A DNA stretch of 64,000 nt from Porphyromonas endodontalis ATCC 35406 (GTDB lineage Bacteria; Bacteroidota; Bacteroidia; Bacteroidales; Porphyromonadaceae). This document shows positions 44,530 to 52,817 of this stretch, piece after piece (within the stretch, counting starts at the first letter, position 1; the number at the start of each line of letters is the position of its first letter). The stretch is from NCBI RefSeq assembly GCF_000174815.1, contig NZ_ACNN01000036.1, positions 18,473 to 82,472 on the forward strand, read 5' to 3'. The notes under the pieces are model-generated. The model saw only the letters and a list, made by a program, of their open reading frames with translations, made no database searches and had not been told where the DNA came from. A program made the translations under genes and the position numbers.

Positions 44530-45615
44530 ATGTTTAGGCGATATATCGCATTCTTAGGCCTTGTGCTTTTTGCATTGGGTACTGTGGCTTGTAGCAAGAT
44601 CCCTGACGATCATTGCCGTATTGTGCTGCGTTGGGAGGGTGCCGCTACGGATTCCCTTTCTCCTCGTCTCTATTTAGTCCACAACGATACCCTAGGAGGG
44701 AGTGTGGTAGATACGGTAGAGATAACCGAGAGAAAGGGGAGGCAAGCGCTGGATATATACGTGGACACCACCTATTCTCACCTCACAATTCGTTCCGAAA
44801 ATCCCTCTTGGGAGTTGGCTTTTGAGATGCCTAGGGCAACGAAAGTGACGGTGGACATAGATTGGGAGCACCCCCATCTTTTGAGAGTATCGGGCTACCC
44901 CGAAGCTGATGTTCGCAGCAAATTTATTCGTGGAGAACGCAAGTTGCTCCGTCGTTACGACGAGGCTTTGGCGCAAGCTAATATGACAGAGGCAGACAGC
45001 CTTTGGTCTCTTGTGCGTCATCGCCTTGCGGAGTATATTGTAGATAACAAAGAGAAGCCCAGAGCCGATCTCCTCATGATGGAGTTCCTCCCCGGGCGAG
45101 AGGGAATGCTCTTTTTTCAGGAGCAATACCCCACGGAGTCGCTGCCTGAGCAGTTCCGTTACTACCATAATGAAAGAGAGCGATGGTCTGCCATAGGAGA
45201 GAATGGAAGGTGGATTGATTGGTCTCTTTTGCCCATGCCGGACTCTCTACGGAGTCGAATCACCTCTCGTCCGGACTCTGCATTCCGCTATGCCGTTGTG
45301 GAGCTTTTGTCGAACACCGAGCCATCACCCTACGCAAAAGAGATCAGAGAGGTACAGAAGAAAAAGGCGAATCGATTTATTTTCCTGAGCTATAGCCTTG
45401 CCCCTAAGAAGCAGGGTACTTCCCTCTCCTCCGGGCAGGGGAATTTGCCTAATTACCACGCTATTAAATCCCCGGCAGGTAGTATTCTCTATTTTTCGGA
45501 TCAAATGGGGATTACCGCCTTCCCCTACTATCTAGTGGTGGATGACCATAATATCGTCGTTGCTTGGGGAGAGGATTTTTCTGTTTTGCTGAAAACTCTG
45601 AGTTCTTTGCCTTGA
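44530..45615 (+). CDS. Lipoprotein with C-terminal thioredoxin-fold-like region, no CxxC
   Basis: This 361-residue lipoprotein has the signal sequence FLGLVLFALGTVAC with a lipidated Cys. The N-terminal half has beta-rich strands like the DUF4369 domains that precede thioredoxins in Bacteroidota (LYLVHNDTLGG, VTVDIDWEHPHLL). A helical middle follows. The C-terminal end has the cis-Pro strand of a thioredoxin fold (ITAFPYYLVVDDHNIVVAWG), but no CxxC redox motif is visible, so disulfide chemistry is doubtful. Function unknown. comM begins 14 bp later. Confidence 0.75.
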   Translation: MFRRYIAFLGLVLFALGTVACSKIPDDHCRIVLRWEGAATDSLSPRLYLVHNDTLGGSVVDTVEITERKGRQALDIYVDTTYSHLTIRSENPSWELAFEMPRATKVTVDIDWEHPHLLRVSGYPEADVRSKFIRGERKLLRRYDEALAQANMTEADSLWSLVRHRLAEYIVDNKEKPRADLLMMEFLPGREGMLFFQEQYPTESLPEQFRYYHNERERWSAIGENGRWIDWSLLPMPDSLRSRITSRPDSAFRYAVVELLSNTEPSPYAKEIREVQKKKANRFIFLSYSLAPKKQGTSLSSGQGNLPNYHAIKSPAGSILYFSDQMGITAFPYYLVVDDHNIVVAWGEDFSVLLKTLSSLP

Positions 45616-45629
45616 GATAAGAGATTGCC

Positions 45630-47171
45630 ATGCTTGTCAAAACCTATACCGCAGCCCTTATTAGTGTAGATGCCCACCTCGTAACGGTGGAGGTGAATGT
45701 AGAGCCGGGGGCAGCTGTTACCCTTGTAGGACTGCCCGATACCTCTGTAAAGGAGAGTTACCAGCGCATTGAGACGGCTGCCGAGTACTCGGGCTACCGT
45801 CTGCATGGCTTCCGAAGTGTAATTAATCTGAGCCCAGGCGATCTTAAGAAAGAGGGTACTGCCTATGACCTCCCCATTGCGATAGGATTGATAGGGGCAT
45901 GCCAATACTTCAAGAGTACTTGCCTCGATCGCTACGTGATGGTGGGAGAATTGTCTCTCGATGGCACTATCCGTCCTGTAAAAGGGGCTCTACCCATTGC
46001 CATAAAAGCACGAGAACTGGGATACGAAGGTCTTATTGTCCCGCGGGAGAATGCACGCGAAGCAGCCGTGGAGAATAAACTGAAAGTCTTTGCCGCCGAT
46101 ACCCTTGTGGAGGTGGTACACTTCCTTGAGGGGACGGGTGAATTGGATCTCGTGCAGGTGGATACGAGGGCAGAGTTTGAGGCGCATCGAGAGTATTATG
46201 TACACGACTTTGCCGATGTAAAAGGGCAAGAGAACGTAAAACGAGCCATGGAGGTGGCGGCTGCCGGAGGGCATAACATCCTGATGGTGGGGGCGCCTGG
46301 CTCGGGGAAGTCCATGATTGCCAAGCGAGTTCCCGGCATTTTGCCTCCATTTACGTTGGGAGAGTCTCTCGAGACCACCAAGATTTATTCGGTGGCAGGC
46401 AAGTTGGCTCACAATACAACGCTTATGACGGCTCGTCCTTTCCGAGCTCCTCACCACAGTATTTCGATGCCTGCTCTTGTGGGAGGCGGCACTTCGCCTC
46501 GCCCCGGAGAGATTAGTTTGGCGCATAATGGTGTTTTATTTCTAGATGAGCTAGCCGAGTTTAATCGGAGTGTTTTAGAGCTCATGAGGCAGCCCATGGA
46601 GGAGCGAACTATCACGGTCTCCAGAGCTAAGGCCACGGTGGATTATCCCGCCTCTTTTATGCTGGTTGCAGCAATGAATCCCTGCCCTTGTGGCTATTAT
46701 AATCATCCTACAAGAGAGTGTGTTTGTCCCCCAGGGTCGGTGCAAAAATACTTGTCGAAGGTATTGGGTCCCCTGATGGATCGTATTGATATTCAGATAG
46801 AAATTGCCCCCGTTCCTTTTGAAGAAATTTCCAAATCCACCCCGGCAGAGCCCTCTTCTCTTATCCGTTCGCGGGTAATAGCCGCTCGTGCGAGACAGAC
46901 GGCTCGCTTTGCCGACTTCCCCCACGTGCACTGCAATGCTCAGATGACCGCCCCCTTGACGCAGCATTTTGCTCGCCCCGACGAGGAGGGAATGCAGCTC
47001 CTCAAAAAGGCAATGGAGCGTTTTGGTCTCTCGGCACGTGCCTATGATCGTATTCTTAAGGTGGCGCGTACGATTGCCGACTTGGCAGGAAGTGAAACCA
47101 TTGCTGCGGAGCATATTCGAGAGGCAATCCTCTATCGTAATCTCGACCGTGCCTCGTGGGGAGCGGTGTGA
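45630..47171 (+). CDS. comM: ComM/YifB-family AAA+ ATPase (Mg-chelatase-like)
   Basis: This 513-residue ATPase has the N-terminal ChlI-like domain (VEVNVEPGAAVTLVGLPDT, INLSPGDLKKEG, GELSLDGTIRPVKG). The AAA+ core follows with Walker A MVGAPGSGKSM and Walker B VLFLDELAEF. A zinc-binding insert CPCGYYNHPTRECVC lies after AAMNP. A C-terminal helical lid ends in YDRILKVARTIADLAG. ComM is a branch-migration helicase needed for integrating foreign DNA during natural transformation in other bacteria; the same role here is inferred. It closes a transcript just upstream of the tRNA-Asn gene. Confidence 0.96.
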   Translation: MLVKTYTAALISVDAHLVTVEVNVEPGAAVTLVGLPDTSVKESYQRIETAAEYSGYRLHGFRSVINLSPGDLKKEGTAYDLPIAIGLIGACQYFKSTCLDRYVMVGELSLDGTIRPVKGALPIAIKARELGYEGLIVPRENAREAAVENKLKVFAADTLVEVVHFLEGTGELDLVQVDTRAEFEAHREYYVHDFADVKGQENVKRAMEVAAAGGHNILMVGAPGSGKSMIAKRVPGILPPFTLGESLETTKIYSVAGKLAHNTTLMTARPFRAPHHSISMPALVGGGTSPRPGEISLAHNGVLFLDELAEFNRSVLELMRQPMEERTITVSRAKATVDYPASFMLVAAMNPCPCGYYNHPTRECVCPPGSVQKYLSKVLGPLMDRIDIQIEIAPVPFEEISKSTPAEPSSLIRSRVIAARARQTARFADFPHVHCNAQMTAPLTQHFARPDEEGMQLLKKAMERFGLSARAYDRILKVARTIADLAGSETIAAEHIREAILYRNLDRASWGAV

Positions 47172-47203
47172 AAAGCCTACTTCCCTTTTTCTCTTTAGCT
47201 TTG

Positions 47204-47229
47204 ATTAAACTCTTCTTTCTCAGTTTAAT
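47204..47229 (+). other. AT-rich inverted repeat after comM
   Basis: ATTAAACT (47204-47211) pairs with AGTTTAAT (47222-47229) around a 10-nt pyrimidine loop. It is 33 nt past the comM stop. It may end the transcript, but it is AT-rich and has no T-run. Confidence 0.4.
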
Positions 47230-47285
47230 AGCGAAAACCCGTTGAGCCCTTCGCGAGATGTGGGCAAATTATTTAGGGCAAAGTG

Positions 47286-47315
47286 TTGTTAGTTTGGGAT
47301 TTTATACTACCTTTG
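47286..47315 (+). promoter_or_regulatory. tRNA-Asn promoter
   Basis: TTG (47286-47288) and exact TACCTTTG (47308-47315) are separated by 19 bp. The tRNA 5' end is 16 bp beyond the -7 box. Confidence 0.75.
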
Positions 47316-47330
47316 CAGTCGGAAAAGAGA

Positions 47331-47404
47331 GCTTCCTTAGCTCAGTTGGTTAGAGCATCTGACTGTTAATCAGGGGGTCCTTGGTTCAAGCCCAAGAGGG
47401 AGCG
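47331..47404 (+). tRNA. tRNA-Asn (anticodon GTT)
   Basis: A full cloverleaf is visible. The acceptor GCTTCCT pairs with AGGGAGC with one G·T, and the D-arm is GCTC...GAGC. The anticodon stem TCTGA/TCAGG encloses the loop CTGTTAA with GTT at the anticodon. The T-arm is CTTGG-TTCAAGC-CCAAG, followed by discriminator G. CCA is not encoded. Confidence 0.97.
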
Positions 47405-47418
47405 CGTTTCTTAAAGAT

Positions 47419-47454
47419 AGTCCTCGATACCTATTCGGTTCGGGGACTTTTTTT
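47419..47454 (+). terminator. Terminator of tRNA-Asn
   Basis: AGTCCTCGA (47419-47427) pairs with TCGGGGACT (47440-47448), with inner ACC/GGT, and is followed by a T-run. Intrinsic-terminator geometry 15 nt past the tRNA. Confidence 0.85.
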
Positions 47455-47497
47455 GTCCATTCACCCTAAATATTTTTGAATATAGAGTGTTGGAGAG

Positions 47498-47527
47498 TTG
47501 TTCTTTAGGGATATTTCTGTACATTTG
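47498..47527 (+). promoter_or_regulatory. Promoter of first TM2 gene
   Basis: TTG (47498-47500) and exact TACATTTG (47520-47527) lie 19 bp apart. The leader to the ATG is about 70 nt. The same TACATTTG box precedes the second TM2 gene. Confidence 0.7.
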
Positions 47528-47603
47528 CATCGCGAGAGGATGAGTTAAAAAGGTTATTGCTTCTCCTTTTGTTGGTTATAAATTCACTAAATAGAAATTG
47601 ATC

Positions 47604-47948
47604 ATGAACGAAAACACTATCAATTCTTTTTTGATGCAGAACGCAAAGTTCTTCGACCCTGCTAGCCAGGCTCAGATTAAGCAACTTCTTGAAAACGTAG
47701 ACGAAAGCAAGCTCGCTACTATCCAAGCTATCTCTTTTAAGGATCCTATGACAATGATGATCCTTGCGATCGTTGCCGGCTCTCTCGGGATCGACCGCTT
47801 TATGCTTGGCCAAGTAGGTCTTGGGGTTGCAAAACTTCTTACCTGCGGTGGATGTGGTATTTGGACTATTGTCGATATCTTCTCTGTACAACAACGTACA
47901 AAAGATTTTAACCTCAATTTCCTTAAGCAAGCTCTCGGTCAAAACTAA
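47604..47948 (+). CDS. TM2-domain membrane protein (paralogue 1)
   Basis: This 114-residue protein has a helical N-terminal part (NSFLMQNAKFFDPASQAQIKQ) and a C-terminal TM2 domain. The domain has two membrane helices joined by the GIDRFMLGQVGLG motif and ends CGGCGIWTIVDIFSVQQRTK. TM2 proteins are small membrane proteins of unknown biochemical function. ATG at 47604 is preferred over a TTG two codons earlier. A close paralogue lies at 48180 with similar length, layout and promoter; the two are separated by a terminator and so form independent transcripts. Confidence 0.9.
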   Translation: MNENTINSFLMQNAKFFDPASQAQIKQLLENVDESKLATIQAISFKDPMTMMILAIVAGSLGIDRFMLGQVGLGVAKLLTCGGCGIWTIVDIFSVQQRTKDFNLNFLKQALGQN

Positions 47949-48000
47949 TTTTTGACATAGATAGGGGCTTTCCCCCCATATCGTAAGGATTTTCAAAACG

Positions 48001-48065
48001 GAGATTTGTCTTTCTTATCCCCCGATAATAACGGAAGAGGATGGGGAGGGCAGATCTCTTTTTAT
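48001..48065 (+). terminator. Terminator between TM2 genes
   Basis: GAGATTTGTC (48001-48010) pairs with GGCAGATCTC (48049-48058) with wobble pairs, and inner TCCCC/GGGGA also pairs. TTTTTAT follows. Confidence 0.65.
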
Positions 48066-48089
48066 ATCCGATTATTTTTGAAGAAGTAG

Positions 48090-48097
48090 TACATTTG
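48090..48097 (+). promoter_or_regulatory. -7 box of second TM2 gene
   Basis: An exact TACATTTG, identical to the box of the first TM2 gene, lies 83 bp before the ATG. A TTTTTG at 48075-48080 is too close (9 bp) to serve as a standard -33. Confidence 0.5.
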
Positions 48098-48179
48098 TGC
48101 CAGGAAATGCCTGTCCTCTCCGTCGAGAAATAGAGAGGTCAAGAGGGTGTTTAAGGTTGGGTAAAAACAAATAAAAACT

Positions 48180-48533
48180 ATGACAGAGCAAACTATTAAC
48201 AACTTCCTCCTTATTAATTCGAAGTATTTTGATATGAGCATGATGCCCGAGGTCAAACTTCTCTTGCAGAATGCCGATGAGAGCATGGCTCAAAGTATTT
48301 TCGCTATCGAGTTCAAAGATCCTACGACCCTCCTGATTATCTCTATATTGTTGGGGACCTATGGGATTGACCGCTTTATGTTAGGTGATGTTGGTATGGG
48401 GCTACTCAAACTCTTTACAGGGGGAGTGTGTGGTATTCTTTGGATTATAGACGCTGTGAATATTCAGCAGAAAACGAAAGAATACAACTTCAATAAACTT
48501 CGTTCTGCACTTTCCGGCTATCCAATGTACTAA
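48180..48533 (+). CDS. TM2-domain membrane protein (paralogue 2)
   Basis: This 117-residue paralogue of the gene at 47604 has the same order. A helical N-terminal region (NFLLINSKYFDMSMMPEVKL) is followed by a TM2 domain with the GIDRFMLGDVGMG motif between two helices, and CGILWIIDAVNIQQKTKEYN at the end. The two proteins align across their whole length by eye. A tandem duplication with divergence is the simplest explanation. Function unknown. A terminator follows directly. Confidence 0.9.
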   Translation: MTEQTINNFLLINSKYFDMSMMPEVKLLLQNADESMAQSIFAIEFKDPTTLLIISILLGTYGIDRFMLGDVGMGLLKLFTGGVCGILWIIDAVNIQQKTKEYNFNKLRSALSGYPMY

Positions 48534-48562
48534 GAGTAACATTGCACGATAGTATTGCTATC

Positions 48563-48613
48563 CCTCCCATCATTGCTTCCCCTAGTGGCAGTAGTGATGG
48601 GAGGAGTCTTTTT
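48563..48613 (+). terminator. Terminator after second TM2 gene
   Basis: CCTCCCATCA (48563-48572) pairs perfectly with TGATGGGAGG (48595-48604), followed by AGTC and T6. Confidence 0.85.
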
Positions 48614-48658
48614 TAGGGGGTGGCTCAGTCTCTATTCTCTTCTTGGCAGTGCCGTTTC

Positions 48659-48735
48659 CTTTTTTACCCAATATAGAGGCGATTTTTTGCCTGAGAAGTA
48701 AATCTTTTTAGGCTGATATTCCCAGAGAAATTAGC
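48659..48735 (+). repeat. Intergenic T-run/GCC/GAAA repeat array, copy 3
   Basis: Three units of 22-23 nt begin with TTTTTTACCCAATATAG, TTTTTTGCCTGAGAAGTAAA and TTTTTAGGCTGATATTCCC. They share the pattern of the other arrays. TTTAGGCT (48707-48714) also pairs with AGCCTAAA (48733-48740) at the end of cbiB. Confidence 0.55.
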
Positions 48736-49680
48736 CTAAAGTAGGAGAGGTCTTAGGGCAAGAACCAGAAAAATAATAGCCAGCTCCACGGATTGATTGA
48801 TGCGAATCCCCTTTTTGGTGTCTTGCAGTGTTAGTTCACGTGGGTAGTTACCAATGTAGGGTTTGTCAAATAGTTCGCCAAAGTAGTAGTGCGGCCCTCC
48901 AAATTGGCATTGCAGTATGCCGGCTAAGGCAGCTTCCGGATAACCGGAATTGGGGCTGGCGTGGTTTTTTCCCTCTCTCCAAACAAAGCCTAATAAGTCT
49001 AGCCTGCCGCTAACCAAGAGCATAAGTAGGGCTGTAAGGCGAGCCGGTATATAGTTGGCCACGTCGTCGATGCGTGCTGCCCAGCGTCCAAAGAGGATAT
49101 AACGGGCAGAGTGGTACCCAATCATGGAGTCAAGGGTGTTAATCATCTTATAGGTTAGGATACCCGGCAAGCCAAAAAGCAGGTAGTAGAAGAGAGGGGC
49201 TATCACGCCGTCGCTGAGGTTTTCGGCTAGCGTCTCAAGAGCAGCGGTGCGAATTTCTTGAGCAGAGAGGGTCGATGTATCCCGACCTACGATGCGAGCT
49301 ACCTGTTGTCTGCCCTCTTCTTCAGATCTCTCTACCGCATCAAATACCATTCGCACTTCACGGCAAAGCGTTGTACCGGCAAGCGAGTAGAATAGGAAAA
49401 TAAGGTCTAGAGGGACAATCGCCCAAGGGGAAAAATGGGATAGCCCCCTCTCTATACTCCAGGTCGCGAGAGCGGTTGCACTGATGAGCCCGAGAGCTAG
49501 AAAAGCTCCTTTGGCAAGTCGGTGGTTGCCTCGATTGAGACGCTTCTCGCCCCAACTGATTGCTTTCCCAAAAAATACAATAGGGTGAGGGAGCTGTGGA
49601 GGATCGCCTAGTAGACGATCGAGCAGCCACGCAGGAATTAGACTCGAGGCAATGAGGAGTAGGGCGGAGAGGTAGGTCAC
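48736..49680 (-). CDS. cbiB: Adenosylcobinamide-phosphate synthase
   Basis: CbiB attaches aminopropanol (phosphate) to adenosylcobyric acid. The 314-residue integral membrane protein shows ASSLIPAWLLDRLLGDPPQLPHPIVFFGK, the TLAENLSDGVIAPLFYYLLFGLPG segment and KMINTLDSMIGY with SPNSGYPEAALAG. These are hallmarks of CbiB/CobD. Four or five helices are expected. It is the last gene of the cobalamin operon and overlaps the upstream decarboxylase-like gene by 4 bp. Confidence 0.95.
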   Translation of the reverse strand: MTYLSALLLIASSLIPAWLLDRLLGDPPQLPHPIVFFGKAISWGEKRLNRGNHRLAKGAFLALGLISATALATWSIERGLSHFSPWAIVPLDLIFLFYSLAGTTLCREVRMVFDAVERSEEEGRQQVARIVGRDTSTLSAQEIRTAALETLAENLSDGVIAPLFYYLLFGLPGILTYKMINTLDSMIGYHSARYILFGRWAARIDDVANYIPARLTALLMLLVSGRLDLLGFVWREGKNHASPNSGYPEAALAGILQCQFGGPHYYFGELFDKPYIGNYPRELTLQDTKKGIRINQSVELAIIFLVLALRPLLL

Positions 49681-50741
49681 TGGGGGGAGGATGAGGAGTG
49701 ATAAGGCTGTTTAGAACTCTGCTGTTGATACCAATCTCTGAGTGCATCTACGAGGGCTTGATCGGCCTCTTCGCCTTGACTTGCTACCCTAATGCAGGCA
49801 GAGCCTAGGGTTCCCATGTTGGTGGCATCACGTACTAGGATGCCCCGCTCTCGGGCTAGCCACTCTTTGAGATCGGCACTGGTTATCCCCGATACCTCGA
49901 AATGAAAAATAAAGAAATGGGTATCTGTGGGTACGATGGATAACCACGGAAAGGCGGATAGTTTGGCTCTTAGCGTGCGGCTACTCTCGAGGAGTTGCGC
50001 CTCAATGCCCTCGTATAGGGCTTGGTTGCGGAGGAGCCATTTCCCCGCTTCTATGGCTAATGTATTTACAGACCACGGATGGCTGAGCGCACGGATCCCC
50101 TCGAGTGTTGTAGCATTTGAGACAAGGTACCCCAGCCGCAGCCCCGGTATGGCAAAACTTTTGGTGAGAGACTGTACGAGTATTACGTTGCCCAAACTAA
50201 TCGCTTCGCGTGCGCTTAGCACCTCTTGGGGGGAGAATGAAGCGTAGGATTGATCAAAGACAAATACCTGCTCGGGGTGTTTTTGGATGTACTCTACCAG
50301 TTCCTTTTTGGGGATTACTTGTCCTGTGGGGTTATTGGGATTCCCACACCAGATCGCTTGGGCGCCTTGAGGAGCTTCCGGCCATTGGCTAAAGGAGGAT
50401 AGTGTGTGGCGGTAGAGCCGTGCGGCATCTGCGTATTCGCTAAAAGAGGGCGAGAAGATGGCAGAATGCTTTCCCTCTAAGCTATGGGCTACAAGGTAGA
50501 TCGCCTCCGTAGCTCCATTGGTTACCATCACCTCCTCCGCTGTTATGCCGAGTTGCTCTGCAAGGCTAATCTCTAGGCTGCGAGGGGAGGGCTCGGGGTA
50601 GGAGGTGATGAGGGGCAACTGCTCCGAGAGGTACCGATACAATGCCGTGTGGTCAATGATAGTGGGTACATTGCTGCTGAAGTTGTAGCGGATGGGTACC
50701 CCGTGGTAGTGATGCAGATCGTCTCCGTGCCCTTCAATCAT
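49677..50741 (-). CDS. cobD: Threonine-phosphate decarboxylase-like PLP enzyme
   Basis: This 354-residue fold-type I PLP enzyme is of the histidinol-phosphate aminotransferase/CobD type. It has VTNGATEAIYLV, WCGNPNNPTGQVI, VFDQSYASF and the PLP lysine in SLTKSFAIPGLRLGY. In the cobalamin context it most likely makes (R)-1-amino-2-propanol phosphate from threonine phosphate for CbiB. The N-terminal HGDDLHHYHGV resembles CobD. Sequence alone does not exclude an aminotransferase such as HisC, but context favours CobD. It overlaps cbiP by 8 bp and cbiB by 4 bp. Confidence 0.9.
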   Translation of the reverse strand: MIEGHGDDLHHYHGVPIRYNFSSNVPTIIDHTALYRYLSEQLPLITSYPEPSPRSLEISLAEQLGITAEEVMVTNGATEAIYLVAHSLEGKHSAIFSPSFSEYADAARLYRHTLSSFSQWPEAPQGAQAIWCGNPNNPTGQVIPKKELVEYIQKHPEQVFVFDQSYASFSPQEVLSAREAISLGNVILVQSLTKSFAIPGLRLGYLVSNATTLEGIRALSHPWSVNTLAIEAGKWLLRNQALYEGIEAQLLESSRTLRAKLSAFPWLSIVPTDTHFFIFHFEVSGITSADLKEWLARERGILVRDATNMGTLGSACIRVASQGEEADQALVDALRDWYQQQSSKQPYHSSSSPQ

Positions 50742-52233
50742 AGTCTTGCATGATTTGGTAGATGCGCTCTACATCAACGTATTGCCGTACATGATCGGCA
50801 AGTTTGTCGTACTGCTCTTCTTTGTAGCTAGCGTAGTCCAGTGCTTTCTCTTGCGTTAGTTTGTGGCTGAATGGGGCGAGTAACCGATCCACTACTGCCG
50901 GATTATCAAGGATGCCATGGATGTAAGTGCCCCAGCATCGCTCGGAGAGTCGGGTACCCTCTGGGGTGCCGTCTGAGAACTGATTGGTAGGCGAGCAACT
51001 GGCCCCCTCAAGTAACGTTGTTTGCCCCATGTGTATTTCGTACCCTCGGCAGAGAGTGGGATCGCCAAGGTGTGTGAACTCAACTTGACGGGTGACTTTC
51101 TCTTGAGTTATGGTGGTTTCTGTGGGGAGCAATCCAAGTCCCGGTAGGTGTTGATAGCCGCTTCCCTCTAGGTTGTCGGGGTCGTGCAGCACTTGCCCCA
51201 TCATTTGATACCCTCCGCATATGCCCACAAGGGTCGTGCCTTTGCGATGAGCTCGTACCAAACACTGCGCCACGCCGTTGTTTCTTAGTTCGGCCAGGTC
51301 GCCAAGGGTGTTTTTACTCCCGGGCAGAATGATAATGTCGGCCTTCTCTAGTTCTTTTAGATTATTGGTGTAGTAGAGATGGATTCGAGGGTCCTGCTCA
51401 AGTGTGGAAAAGTCTGTGAAGTTGGAGATATGCCCCGTCCGTACAACGGCTATATTGACCTTCCCTACTTGCGATGTTCGGTTCTTATTGGTCAGAGCTA
51501 CCGAGTCTTCTTCTTCTATTGTGATGTCTTGGAAGTAGGGGACGACACCCAAAACGGGTACGCCTGTTAGCTCTTCGAGCAGTTTACGCCCTTCGGTGAA
51601 GAGGGCCAGATCTCCACGAAATTTATTGATGATAACGCCCTTAATGAGCCGTCTATCTTCGGGCGATTGTAGCATGATGGAGCCGTACACGCTGGCGAAC
51701 ACGCCGCCACGATCGATATCCGCCACGAGCAATACGGCAGCGTGGGCGTGGCGAGCCATGGGCATATTCACAAGGTCGCTATCCTTTAGGTTCAACTCCG
51801 ATATGCTCCCGGCACCCTCCATTACGATGGGATTGAATCGGCTGCTAAGTCGGTCGAAAGCTCCGTGTACCTCGGCTCGTAGCTCTTCGCGCCCCTCACG
51901 CCGGAAGTAGTCGTAAGCATGGGTATTGCCAATCGGTTTGCCGTGGAGTACAACTTGGGATGTTTGGTCGCTACTCGGCTTTAGGAGCAGCGGATTCATA
52001 TCGGTGTGGCAGGGGATGCCGGCTGCTTCGGCTTGTACGGCTTGTGCTCGGCCTATCTCAAACCCTTCTGGGGTAGCGTAGGAGTTGAGTGCCATGTTCT
52101 GAGCTTTGAAAGGGGCCGGGTGGTAGCCGTCTTGCTTAAAAATGCGGCAGAGTGCTGTTGCCAAAATACTTTTCCCTACGTCACTACCCGTACCGGCTAG
52201 CATAATAGGGCGGAGAGGCTGAGGGTGTTTCAT
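50734..52233 (-). CDS. cbiP: Cobyric acid synthase
   Basis: CbiP/CobQ amidates adenosylcobyrinic a,c-diamide at four side chains. The 499-residue protein has the N-terminal synthetase P-loop LAGTGSDVGKSILATALCR, FKAQNMALNS and VMEGAGSISELNL. The C-terminal glutamine amidotransferase has ILPGSKNTLGDL, the Cys in GICGGYQMM and the His in YIHGILDN. The frame opens at 52305, but the ATG at 52233 overlaps the upstream stop by four bases and starts the fold. Both active sites look intact. Confidence 0.95.
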   Translation of the reverse strand: MKHPQPLRPIMLAGTGSDVGKSILATALCRIFKQDGYHPAPFKAQNMALNSYATPEGFEIGRAQAVQAEAAGIPCHTDMNPLLLKPSSDQTSQVVLHGKPIGNTHAYDYFRREGREELRAEVHGAFDRLSSRFNPIVMEGAGSISELNLKDSDLVNMPMARHAHAAVLLVADIDRGGVFASVYGSIMLQSPEDRRLIKGVIINKFRGDLALFTEGRKLLEELTGVPVLGVVPYFQDITIEEEDSVALTNKNRTSQVGKVNIAVVRTGHISNFTDFSTLEQDPRIHLYYTNNLKELEKADIIILPGSKNTLGDLAELRNNGVAQCLVRAHRKGTTLVGICGGYQMMGQVLHDPDNLEGSGYQHLPGLGLLPTETTITQEKVTRQVEFTHLGDPTLCRGYEIHMGQTTLLEGASCSPTNQFSDGTPEGTRLSERCWGTYIHGILDNPAVVDRLLAPFSHKLTQEKALDYASYKEEQYDKLADHVRQYVDVERIYQIMQDYD

Positions 52234-52817
52234 TCTTCTTTCCCTTTCAGTTTTCGTTTGTAGGCAAAGGCTCGCCAGCGATCTTCTTGGAGCTGTTTTT
52301 GCCAAACTTCGTAGCGTGCCATGACAAAAAGGAGGTCGGAGAGCCTGTTGATCAAGACGAGGATTTGTGCGGGCACGGGGTCTATATGGTGTAGGGTGAC
52401 AAGCCTTCTCTCAGCTCGGCGAGCTACCACTCTTGCTTGGTGTAGGTGGGCAGCAAGGGGAGTCCCCCCGGGGAGGATAAAGTAGCCCTCTCGCTCATTG
52501 ATTTCGGCATTCATGCGATCCATACACTCCTCTAGGTGCCCAACGAGAGAGGGAGAGAGACTATTGGGGTTACGATCTCTAAGGGTAGAGGGAGTGGCAA
52601 CGAGGCTCATGGCAGCCATCAGCTCAAGTTGTATCTCTCGGAGATCCTCTTGCCAAGGATGATCGGGTTCGAGGAGAGAGCGTACAAGACCAAGGGCGCA
52701 GTTTAGTTCGTCTAGGGTGCCGTTGGCTTCGATGCGTGGGTCGTCTTTATCCACTCGTGCGCCCCCGTGTATGGCAGTTGTGCCTAGGTCTCCGGTCCGT
52801 GTGTATACTTTATTCAT
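52230..52817 (-). CDS. pduO: Cob(I)alamin adenosyltransferase, PduO type
   Basis: This enzyme transfers the adenosyl group from ATP to cob(I)alamin or a corrinoid precursor. The 195-residue protein has the PduO ATP-binding N-terminus YTRTGDLGTTAIHGG, EANGTLDELNCALG, LPGGTPLAAHLHQARVVARRAER and the closing INRLSDLLFVMARYE. All are conserved family motifs. It is translationally coupled with cbiA upstream and cbiP downstream through 4-bp overlaps. Confidence 0.95.
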   Translation of the reverse strand: MNKVYTRTGDLGTTAIHGGARVDKDDPRIEANGTLDELNCALGLVRSLLEPDHPWQEDLREIQLELMAAMSLVATPSTLRDRNPNSLSPSLVGHLEECMDRMNAEINEREGYFILPGGTPLAAHLHQARVVARRAERRLVTLHHIDPVPAQILVLINRLSDLLFVMARYEVWQKQLQEDRWRAFAYKRKLKGKEE

